This document shows, piece by piece, positions 35,439-45,857 of a stretch of DNA of 64,000 nt. A program made the position numbers and the translations under genes. A model generated the notes under the pieces. It saw nothing but the letters and a program-made list of their open reading frames with translations, did not search any database and was not told the DNA's origin. This DNA comes from Rutidosis leptorrhynchoides (Eukaryota > Streptophyta > Magnoliopsida > Asterales > Asteraceae): assembly GCF_046630445.1 (NCBI RefSeq), contig NC_092335.1:4879501-4943500 (forward strand), written 5' to 3'. Numbering within the stretch: the first letter of the stretch is position 1; every line of letters starts with the position of its first letter.

Positions 35439-36469
35439 AGAAATTTCGTCCCCGAAATTTGGTAGAGGTTGTCATAAATAACAATAGGAATGTTTTCATG
35501 ACGAATATAAGGTAATAATAGAGTTTTATCATTATTGGAAGATATGGATAAAACGATTCGATCATGTGAAGCGTACGAGTGAAGCTATCACAAAAGAATG
35601 AAATGGGTAAATATGAAATTGTTCTAACCGATGACGTAGTTATGATTGATTTCTGGAATTTACGGAAAGAAAATCTTTGTAATAGGATCTAGTTCTGCAG
35701 CGATTTAGAAAATCAAAATCTTCTTTGATTAATGCAATAATCTGTTCTGATTTCTCTGTCGGATATATTGCTATAAATCCACCCCTTTTTTTTTTTTCTT
35801 ATTCCCCACACCTTCTATTCTTTCTACCTCTACTCATTTCTTTAATATGCTACATCCAATCCGGATTCTTGATTCACATCTATCATTCTTCTCTTTCATC
35901 TACCGCCGGAAGAATCTATTCACTTCTATGATTTCCTTGAAATTATAATGTTTCTAATTCTCCCATGTCTTTACGTTGCAATACGCATTGATATACACGG
36001 TTTGAAATTTCTGAATTGTTATCGTCCTTTGTATTCTTTATTATTTTTCAGAGTCTCATGCTTTCGTTTTTCTCTTCCCGACTTCGAGTCATACGAACAA
36101 TGGTCTGAAATTCGTAGGTATGAAATTCGGAATGGATATAGCTAATGTTCTTAGAAAGAAATGGTAATGGCACGATTCTGATTTGTCAAATTACCAGAAT
36201 ATCCAGGAAAATAGAACTATCAAGATGATATGTTCCTAATACGTTTCGGAATTGGATAGAATGTAAGAGCCGTGTAACATGGCACATGATGACGGTACTG
36301 TGAATCATCATGCTTCATTAGAAACTCAACATGAGTTACTGTAATATAATGAAGTTGATCAAGTTTCATTATATTATACTAATTCATGCATCAGTTCCCA
36401 ACACTACTTCAAATCATTCATATTTTAATTTCGAGGGTTTCAGAATTTTAGAAACTAACACAGTTTCTT

Positions 36470-36853
36470 TCATATTATAACGCAGATATTACGGAGAGGT
36501 AAATGATTGCAGATAAGAATAGTTGTGAAAATATTTCCAGAAATATTGAGGATATGAAAGATACGATGATATCTTGGAATTTCTAATATCAAAGGATGAT
36601 GATGAAGATTTACCCGTAAGGGTTTAGATTCGGAAGCAAGATGTTCACTAAAGATTTCATCAGAAACAGAATCATCTGGATTCTTTAAATACAAAGTTTG
36701 GTCCTTGTATTTGTCCTTGGTCTCTTTCATGGTTAGCTCAATCCGATTTTCAATACCAAATTTTCCATCGGGTGTTCCTAACACCTCCTTCTTTATCATC
36801 AACTTTTGGTCATTAAGACCATCTACAACATGCTGCTTCGTCAGCATTTTCAA
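36470..36853 (-). CDS. E2 internal ORF of unknown origin (127 codons)
   Basis: I do not recognise this frame. Residues 1 to about 85 are hydrophilic, rich in Lys, Asp and Glu, and protein-like (for example DGLNDQKLMIKKEVLG and RIELTMKETKDKYKDQ). The remainder is hydrophobic and looks like translated non-coding sequence. The change coincides with a GTAAATC splice-donor-like site near 36610, so the first part could be a captured host exon running into its intron. I saw no counterpart in E1. It may equally be chance. Confidence 0.3.
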   Translation of the reverse strand: MKMLTKQHVVDGLNDQKLMIKKEVLGTPDGKFGIENRIELTMKETKDKYKDQTLYLKNPDDSVSDEIFSEHLASESKPLRVNLHHHPLILEIPRYHRIFHILNISGNIFTTILICNHLPLRNICVII

Positions 36854-38009
36854 AGTTAACGAATTTGGGTCATTGGTTTTTTTTAAACCGAGGTGATTTT
36901 AAAAGATTTGTGTTTTTAGATGATTAAACTCTGATGGTAGTATGGTGGAATATAAAAGGTTCTCTCGTAACGACGACGAAAGGACAAGGTATAAATATCA
37001 AAATTATAATAGGAGTAGTCTCACTGAGAAGTCGAAGTGGAGCTGTGACAAAATTGGCTAATTTGAAAAGGGATTGCAAAGTTATTTTGGGTAATAATAA
37101 CACTAAAGAAATTAACACTGCTGCGTGTTAAACGTTGACTCAGTCTCCGAGAGTCTTACAGGAGCATAAGTCTTTTCTTCCGTAGATGAAACGCGGTTGG
37201 TTCATCCTCTCGATTGAGGGGTTTTCAAGAATCATGAAAGATTTGAACACGCATTGTAATTGTCGAGATACAAATGAGGTTTAAGATGAAATCAAGTGGC
37301 AAGCTTGAAGAATTATTTAGTTTCATATGTTATAATCAATATTTTAATTTAATTCATTTTAATTGTCCAAAGTTAGCAGTTCAATAGTCCGATGGTTCAA
37401 TGATTCATATATAATTTAATATATAATATTCGAATTAAATAATACGTATCGTGACCCTTGTACCGGTCTCGGTGTCGATCACAACTCAAAGTATAGATAT
37501 ATTTTGGAATCAACTCCGACCCTGTATAGCCAACTCCCATCTTCACATATAGAGTGTCTACGGTTGTTCCGAAATATATATATAGATGGGTCGATATGAT
37601 AAGTCGAAACCTTGCATACGTGTCCCGTTATTTAAAGTGCGTAAAAATAAATAACAGAAATTAAATGACGATAAATAAAATTGTGAGAATGTAAATTGCG
37701 ATAAATTAAATGTTAATCAGTTAGCTGGGAACAGTTAGCCGGAACAGTTAGCGTGAAATCCTATCACAATTCCAATTAATTAATTCGTTTGTTTCTAACA
37801 CTTTTTATTTTTGTCCAATGTTTTCTTCGTTATGCCACTTGTTGGATTCTGATAGGTCAAAATCCAAATATGAAATTTGAATAGAAATGGTTATTCTGGG
37901 GTGAACGGATACGTATATCGGTAGTTGTAAGTAGAATAGTAAATGATCGTTGAATCAGATTCGAAGAATGTACAGTGTAACTTATTAATGTGAATTCTAA
38001 ATATTCCTC

Positions 38010-38029
38010 GGGTACTACCCACCCGTTAA
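38010..38029 (-). promoter_or_regulatory. Internal polypurine-tract-like motif of E2
   Basis: The minus strand reads TTAACGGGTGGGTAGTACCC, sharing its first 13 bases with the true polypurine tract of this element. It is conserved at the corresponding place in E1 (1476-1495). Confidence 0.5.
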
Positions 38030-38434
38030 AATATTCTCATCATTAACAGTTTGTACAAAAGAATTTTAATTACAATCTTTATGAAAATACACTTGCATAT
38101 ATATTTTCTTCAGATGTAATCATAGATTTAATGAGTCAATAAAATATTAAACTCATTTGGTGTATCGTTAATACTAGATTACATAATCTCCAAAACTTTA
38201 GAAATTACATATTCCCCATGTCGAACGAGGAAAAATGAGGTAGAATGATACGTAAAGCGAAGATAGCCGATGTAGATCGATGTGTAGAACGAAGTTCATA
38301 CTCGAAGTACAGATGGTGATATTGAGGCGTGTAATGTTGATATTCGAGGTACAGATGGTGATATTGAGAGTTACGGCGCGGTTATGGTTTAGAGATGATA
38401 AGAGTACTGTTGGCGTTGACGATGGTGGCACAGA

Positions 38435-38881
38435 TTATGCTGCTGGTGCTGCTGCTGGTGTTTGCAACCTTCGCACCATGTTCTCCAAAGCCGTTACGCG
38501 AGCGCGAAGTTTGTTAATTTCTGCTAGTACACCGGAATGATTGGTGGTTGGAGTGAGCGAATGAACAAGATCTGAAATATGGGATAGTATATAATCGTGA
38601 CGAGATACTCTAGAAATGAGAGTGAAAATGGTTTCTCGAACAGGTTCGCCGGTAAGTGCTTCAGGTTCATCGCCAAGAGGGCAATTTGGTGGATGGAAGG
38701 GATCACCCTCTTCATGTCTCCAGTGACTTAGTATATTACGAACCCACCCCCAATTCATCCAGAATAGATGATGGGAGATTGGTTGATCCATTCCGGTGAT
38801 GCTGCCTTCGGAGCTTGAATGAAAATCCATATCGGCATAGCTGTCATAATCTGAGGAATTTGAACTAGATGCGAAATCCAT
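38435..38881 (-). CDS. E2 family ORF: Ser-rich acidic protein with C-terminal coiled coil (148 codons)
   Basis: The frame starts about 400 bases inside the primer binding site, where a retrotransposon's first ORF would sit. Residues 1-30 are Ser/Asp-rich. Residues 40-65 hold a Trp-rich block (WMNWGWVRNI, then HWRHEEGDPFHPP). Residues 117-140 form a heptad pattern (LAEINKLRARVTALENMVRR), a probable coiled coil, before a Pro/Ala tail. There is no zinc knuckle, protease or polymerase motif. A broken homologue in E1 (1790-2250) shows that the frame belongs to the family. A Gag-like or multimerising role is only a guess; no function is known to me. Confidence 0.55.
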   Translation of the reverse strand: MDFASSSNSSDYDSYADMDFHSSSEGSITGMDQPISHHLFWMNWGWVRNILSHWRHEEGDPFHPPNCPLGDEPEALTGEPVRETIFTLISRVSRHDYILSHISDLVHSLTPTTNHSGVLAEINKLRARVTALENMVRRLQTPAAAPAA

Positions 38882-39278
38882 CTTGTATAATCGGAAAAAT
38901 GAATTTTTGGTATGAAATAGATTATAGAAGTTAGATTTGGTACTCTTCTATACATACTTTACATATGTATATATAATACCAAAATCCTGTAAATTACGGA
39001 GAATCTTTGAAAAGATGTCAACTAAAGTCCAAAGTAACAGATATGCTAAAATATGAATTTTGTCTATACACTATCGATGCACTAAATGCAGTAAGACGTG
39101 TCTAGACTTAAGAATGATAAGCAGAAAATTTCCTAAGGATGATAAGCAGATGGTTTCCAACTAGATATGATAAGCAAAACTTTTGACATATAGACACGGT
39201 CAAAGTCCAGACTCATTAATGTATTCTAACAACTACTAGTCAGACACACTAATGCAAGACCTGGTTCGCTAAGACCAA

Positions 39279-39291
39279 CGCTCTGATACCA
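39279..39291 (-). promoter_or_regulatory. Primer binding site of E2 (initiator tRNA-Met type)
   Basis: The minus strand reads TGGTATCAGAGCG two bases inside the 5' LTR, the classical plant initiator-Met primer site. Confidence 0.85.
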
Positions 39292-40607
39292 CCTGTAAAG
39301 ACCCGTCCTTATCCATCCGGACGATATCTTCAACATTTGGTCCCATTGCGATGGTCGACTCCAAGTAATGTCCTTAAATTGAGCAAATGCACAGCGGAAG
39401 ACTTAATTCGTACCTGAGAATAACATGTTTTAAAACGTCAACATAAAGTTGGTGAGATATATAGGTTTGTTGCTAGCAGCGTTATAACTATGGACCACAA
39501 GATTTCAAATGTAAACATTTTAATAAAAATATTCTAAGTGGTTGAGCACTTGGTAACCATACTTAACAATTAATCACGTCGCATATTCCCTTTAATATGA
39601 AATCTTACTACACTGTACCAAGTGTAGTCACGAAACGAAGTACTGTGCAACCGTTGAATACTGGTCGTCCAGTCCGGTTGGGGTTGTCAGGCCCGATAGA
39701 TCTATCAACAGGATTCGCGTTTACAATACCGCTGTAAATATTAGTTACCAAGCTACAGGGAAGTATGCCAGTGGTACAACTCAACGTAGAATATATTTTT
39801 CAGTTACTTGTGTCCATAACGTAAAACATAAAATACATGTATTCTCATCCCGAAATATTTAGAGTTTAAAAGTGGGACTATATACTCACCTAATGTATTT
39901 TGTAGTAAAAATACATATAGCACCATTGAACACGTATAAGGTTGACCTCGGATTCACGAACCTATTTTAATTATATATTCATTAATACACAATCTTGAAA
40001 TCGAACAATTATATATAAATATACATATATGTCTATATATAAATGTATTATAGATGATATAATTTTTATTTTTGTAATTTATGTATCTTATTATTACTAC
40101 ATAAAAATATAACTTTTGTTATATTATACGTATCAAATATTTTATAGGCATATATATTTCATTTATTTGTTAAAGTAGTAATTATATTAATGCTAAGATA
40201 ATATTAGTAGTGATTAAAATAGTGAGAGTAATAATACTAGTGTTAATAATAATGATTATAATATAAGTGTTAGTTTTTAATACATCTAATAATAATAATA
40301 ATAACAGTAATTTTTAATAAAATAGAAAGTTTAATAATAACAATGAAAATAATAACTTTTATAATAATACTCAATAATAATTATTACTATAGCAGTTTCA
40401 TTACTACTGATATTACTAATAACAATATTTATATTAATCATAATCATAATCTTCATGTTTAATTTCTAATTAAGAATTTAAGATTCTATAACCTTAGTTA
40501 GTAATATTTTTATTAGTAATAATCATAATAATAATAATAACAATAATAATAATAGTAATAATAAATAAAGCTACCTCATAAAATTGGCTCAAAAAAAAGT
40601 ATGACTG

Positions 40608-40676
40608 CAGCAGCCCGGGTTCGAACCCGGGACCTCCTCTAACCCAACATAGCACTCTAACCAGCTAAGCTGGTCT
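40608..40676 (-). other. tRNA-like module in the E2 5' LTR
   Basis: This is identical in its A box (40661-40672) and B box (40617-40627) to the copy in the other LTR. As the 5' LTR copy, it would be the one upstream of the element's own transcript. Confidence 0.6.
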
Positions 40677-41625
40677 GTCTTTCTGTTATATGTATAGACC
40701 CATTTGTATTTAATCCGTAATAGTTTTACTACTATGATCATCTTCTTCAACCTCAAATCAAAATCGACCAAAGACCCCCTTCAACCCCAAATTATTCGAT
40801 CATTTAACGTTTTATTCAGTCACTAGAAAACAGCCATAACAATTATTTTGGTTTAATTACAACAGAAAATAAAAAAAAATTAATGAAGAACAGCTCACGA
40901 AAATCCCAAACATCGATTTAGAGATTAAGACATTTTTAGCTTTCGGTTTCTACATGAAATGTGTAGTAAATCCTTCACAGAATCTTTGAAAATTATCAAT
41001 TGGACCTAACCATTCACAGATAATTCGAATTCGAACATTTAAGATTCTGTTGATTTTTTTTTTTTTTTAACTTTAACCTCAAAATTCATACTTGATATGA
41101 AGAATTAGGTTCTGAAATTTTGTATACAGTTTAAACGAATCGTTTCTGACTTAATTGCATTCAAGGATTTTAAAAAAAGACTTGAATTCGAATTATGTGA
41201 GAAAGTGACCAAGAACAGAGGTATCGATATTTCTGTTATCCCTTTTAATTCGTTTTTTTTTTATCGAGACTTAAAACCGATAGAATGGGATTAATATTGT
41301 GCAAATACCTCTGTAGTTGAAAAGAATTTGGGGAACAAAAGATCACGAGGGTAACAGATAAAATAGAAACAGATAAAATACAGATAGGGACATTTTTATA
41401 TAATCCATCCTACGCAATTCTTTTTAAACTCAATATTTATTTTTTTTTTATTTTTTTTAATTAAATTTAATTAATAAATATAAATGTATTATTAATAATA
41501 CTGTTATTATTAATAATAATAATAACACTATGGTAATAATTATTAATAATGATGCTATTTATGATATTATTAATAATAATACTAATTATAATGATATCAA
41601 TAATAATAATATTAGTAAATATACT

Positions 41626-41631
<6 letters not shown>

Positions 41632-41683
<52 letters not shown>

Positions 41684-41713
41684 AATTTGTACCTTTATAT
41701 AACATTATATAGA

Positions 41714-41793
<80 letters not shown>
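41632..41793. repeat. Two (TA)n tracts in the E2 5' LTR
   Basis: TA tracts of about 52 and 77 bases are separated by a short unique spacer containing ACCTTTATATAACATTATATAG. They create Ile-Tyr repeat ORFs that are not genes. Confidence 0.95.
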
Positions 41794-41798
<5 letters not shown>

Positions 41799-42838
41799 TA
41801 TTAATTACAAAAGAAGCAAAATAATATTCATTATATAAATATTAGTATTTCGTATTAATTTTATTAATAAAGAATCTAATAGTGATAATAATAGAAGTAA
41901 TAATTAATAATTAATAATTAATAATTATATTCATATATTGAAATATATATGTATTTAATTCCAAATAATGGTTCGTGAATCATCAGGGCATGGTTACAGG
42001 GTAACTAATCATCCGAATATAAATTTCACACTTTCTAGACTTAAAATTAGGGTTTATGCTTGTCGTGTCGGAAACATATAGAGATTAGGGTTTAAATTTG
42101 GTCGGAAATTTCCGGGTCGTTACATATACATTTTAACTGAGTCGTTAAGTCATCGTTAGTCGTTACATGTAAATGTTGTTTTGAAACCTTTAGGTTAACG
42201 ATCTTGTTGAATGTTGTTAACCCATTGTTTATTATAACAAATGAGATGTTAAATTATTATATTATCATGATATTATGATATATAATATATCTTAGTATGA
42301 TGTATATACAGTTAAATGTCGTTACAACGATAATCGTTACATATATGTCTCGTTTCGAAATCATTAAGTTAGTAGCCTTATTTTTACATATGTATTTCAT
42401 TGTTAATACACTTAATAATATATTTACTTATCATTTAACATAATTAACCAAGTGTATCAATATCTTAATATGATTCATATGTACCTAGTAAGACGTTGTT
42501 ATAACGATAATCGTTATATATATCGTTTTTGAGTTTCTTAAATTAATAGTCTCATTTTTATGTATATAACTCATTGTTAAAATACCTAATGAGATACATA
42601 CTTATAATAAAAACATGTTAACTATATATATAACCATATATATGTCATCGTATAGTTTTTACAAGTTTTAACGTTCGTGAATCACCGGTCAACTTGGGTG
42701 GTCAATTGTCTATATGAAACATATTTCAATTAATCAAGTCTTAACAAGTTTGATTGCTTAACATGTTGGAAACATTTAATCATGTAAATATCAATCTCAA
42801 TTAATACATATAAACATGGAAAAGTTCAGGTCACTACA

Positions 42839-42853
42839 GTACCTACCCGTTAA
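42839..42853 (-). promoter_or_regulatory. Polypurine tract of the outer gypsy element
   Basis: The minus strand reads TTAACGGGTAGGTAC directly before the LTR start TGTAGTGACC. Confidence 0.8.
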
Positions 42854-42873
42854 ATAAATTTCGTCCCGAAATT

Positions 42874-45857
42874 TTAAGCTGTTGAAGGTGTTGACGAATC
42901 TTCTGGAAATAGATGCGGGTATTTCTTCTTCATCTGATCTTCACGCTCCCAGGTGAACTCGGGTCCTCTACGAGCATTCCATCGAACGTTAACAATTGGC
43001 ATCTTGTTTTGCTTAAGTCTTTTAACCTCACGATCCATTATTTCGACGGGTTCTTCGATGAATTGAAGTTTTTCGTTGATTTGGATTTCATCTAACGGAA
43101 TAGTGAGATCTTCTTTAGCAAAACATTTCTTCAAATTCGAGACGTGGAAAGTGTTATGTACAGCCGCGAGTTGTTGAGGTAACTCAAGTCGGTAAGCTAC
43201 TGGTCCGACACGATCAATAATCTTGAATGGTCCAATATACCTTGGATTTAATTTCCCTCGTTTACCAAATCGAACAACGCCTTTCCAAGGTGCAACTTTA
43301 AGCATGACCATCTCTCCAATTTCAAATTCTATATCTTTTCTTTTAATGTCAGCGTAGCTCTTTTGTCGACTTTGGGCGGTTTTCAACCGTTGTTGAATTT
43401 GGATGATCTTCTCGGTAGTTTCTTGTATAATCTCCGGACCCGTAATCTGTCTATCCCCCACTTCACTCCAACAAATCGGAGACCTGCACTTTCTACCATA
43501 AAGTGCTTCAAACGGCGCCATCTCAATGCTTGAATGGTAGCTGTTGTTGTAGGAAAATTCTGCTAACGGTAGATGTCGATCCCAACTGTTTCCGAAATCA
43601 ATAACACATGCTCGTAGCATGTCTTCAAGCGTTTGTATCGTCCTTTCGCTCTGCCCATCAGTTTGTGGATTATAGGCAGTACTCATGTCTAGACGAGTTC
43701 CTAATGCTTGCTGTAATGTCTGCCAGAATCTTGAAATAAATCTGCCATCCCTATCAGAGATAATAGAGATTGGTATTCCATGTCTGGATATGACTTCCTT
43801 CAAATACAGTCGTGCTAACTTCTCCATCTTGTCATCTTCTCTTATTGGCAGGAAGTGTGCTGATTTGGTGAGACGATCAACTATTACCCAAATAGTATCA
43901 AAACCACTTGCAGTCCTTGGCAATTTAGTGATGAAATCCATGGTAATGTTTTCCCATTTCCATTCTGGGATTTCGGGTTGTTGAAGTAGACCTGATGGTT
44001 TCTGATGCTCAGCTTTGACCTTAGAACACGTCAAACATTCTCCTACGTATTTAGCAACATCGGCTTTCATACCCGGCCACCAAAAATGTTTCTTGAGATC
44101 CTTGTACATCTTCCCCGTTCCAGGATGTATTGAGTATCTGGTTTTATGAGCTTCTCTAAGTACCATTTCTCTCATATCTCCAAATTTTGGTACCCAAATC
44201 CTTTCAGCCCTATACCGGGTTCCGTCTTCCCGAATATTAAGATGCTTCTCCGATCCTTTGGGTATTTCATCCTTTAAATTTCCCTCTTTTAAAACTCCTT
44301 GTTGCGCCTCCTTTATTTGAGTAGTAATGTTATTATTAATCATTATATTCATAGATTTTACTCGAATGGGTTCTCTGTCCTTCCTGCTCAAGGCATCGGC
44401 TACCACATTTGCCTTCCCCGGGTGGTAACGAATCTCAAAGTCGTAATCATTCAATAATTCAATCCACCTACGCTGCCTCATATTCAGTTGTTTCTGATTA
44501 AATATGTGTTGAAGACTTTTGTGGTCGGTATATATAATACTTTTGACCCCATATAAGTAGTGCCTCCAAGTCTTTAATGCAAAAACAACCGCGCCTAATT
44601 CCAAATCATGCGTCGTATAATTTTGTTCGTGAATTTTCAATTGTCTAGACGCATAAGCAATCACCTTCGTTCGTTGCATTAATACACAACCGAGACCTTG
44701 CTTTGATGCATCACAATAAATCACAAAATCATCATTCCCTTCAGGCAATGACAATATAGGTGCCGTAGTTAGCTTTTTCTTCAATAACTAAAACGCTTTC
44801 TCTTGTTCATCATTCCATTCAAATTTCTTCCCTTTATGCGTTAATGCAGTCAAGGGTTTTGCTATTCTGGAAAAGTCTTGGATGAACCTTCTGTAGTAAC
44901 CAGCTAGTCCTAAAAACTGGCGTATGTGTTTCGGAGTCTTCGGGGTTTCCCACTTTTCAACAGTTTCTATCTTTGCCGGATCCACCTTAATACCTTCTTT
45001 GTTCACTATGTGACCGAGGAATTGAACTTCTTCCAACCAAAATGCACACTTTGAAAACTTAGCGTACAATTCTTCCTTCCTCAATACTTCTAACACCTTT
45101 CTCAAATGTTCACCGTGTTCTTGGTCATTCTTTGAGTAAATAAGTATGTCATCAATGAAAACAATGACAAACTTGTCAAGGTATGGTCCACACACTCGGT
45201 TCATAAGGTCCATGAACACAGCTGGTGCATTAGTTAAACCAAACGGCATGACCATAAACTCGTAATGACCGTAACGTGTTCTGAAAGCAGTCTTTGGAAT
45301 ATCATCTTCTTTCACCCGCATTTGATGATACCCGGAACGTAAGTCAATCTTTGAAAAAACAGACGAGCCTTGTAGTTGAACAAATAAGTCGTCGATTCTC
45401 GGTAGTGGGTAGCGGTTCTTGATGGTAAGTTTGTTCAACTCTCGGTAGTCGATACACAACCTGAATGTACCATCTTTCTTCTTGACAAACAAAACAGGAG
45501 CTCCCCACGGTGATGTGCTTGGTCGAATGAAACCACGCTCTAAAAGTTCTTGTAATTGGCTTTGCAGTTCTTTCATCTCGCTGGGTGCGAGTCTGTAAGG
45601 AGCACGAGCTATTGGTGCAGCTCCTGGTACAAGATCTATTTGAAATTCAACGGATCGATGTGGGGGTAATCCCGGTAATTCTTTCGGAAATACATCGGGA
45701 AATTCTTTTGCAATGGGAACATCATTGATGCTCTTTTCTTCAGTTTGTACTTTCTCGACGTGTGCTAGAACAGCATAGCAACCTTTTCTTATTAGTTTTT
45801 GTGCCTTCAAATTACTAATAAGATGTAGCTTCGTGTTGCCCTTTTCTCCGTACACCA
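42874..45857 (-). pseudogene. Outer gypsy element: pol 3' part (RT, RNase H, integrase, chromodomain), interrupted
   Basis: This is the downstream part of the outer copy's polyprotein; its upstream part is at 58956-60585, on the other side of the inserted inner element. It contains reverse transcriptase with FIDD, RNase H (CDASK and YTDHK), the integrase HHCC zinc finger and D,D35E core, and the chromodomain-like C-terminus. A TAG stop at 44788-44790, where the inner copy has a Gln codon, splits it into frames of 356 and 636 codons. The rest of the frame is open and very close to the inner copy, so inactivation is recent. It cannot make an intact polyprotein. Confidence 0.92.

Larger units (their letters stand above)
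32651..42124 (-). mobile_element. Non-autonomous LTR retrotransposon E2 (9.5 kb), complete
   Basis: Two long LTRs (2773 and 2831 bp) enclose an internal region of 3870 bp with a primer binding site on the right and a polypurine tract on the left, so the element reads right to left. The target duplication TATAC is at 32646-32650 and 42125-42129. The uninterrupted target is seen in the inner gypsy LTRs (for example near 48565), which confirms insertion. No gag-pol is present; the size and layout fit a large retrotransposon derivative (LARD). One ORF, at 38435-38881, has a broken counterpart in E1. Confidence 0.9.
39294..42124 (-). mobile_element. 5' LTR of E2
   Basis: This 2831-bp LTR starts TGTAAAGACCCG and ends GGGTCGTTACA, followed by the target duplication TATAC. 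It carries the same tRNA-like module, AAT arrays and TA tracts as its partner. Confidence 0.9.
29934..42838 (-). mobile_element. 3' LTR of the outer gypsy element, split by element E2
   Basis: The LTR starts TGAAATGTCCCG at 29934 and ends GTCACTACA at 42838, as in the two inner LTRs. Element E2 plus one copy of TATAC splits it between 32650 and 42130. Without that insert it is about 3426 bp, against 3252 bp for the inner LTRs. The extra 174 bp lie in the part after E2, where a block containing CGATAATCGTTA appears twice in diverged form and the inner LTRs keep one. Short ORFs here are copied in every LTR and show no protein features. Confidence 0.85.
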
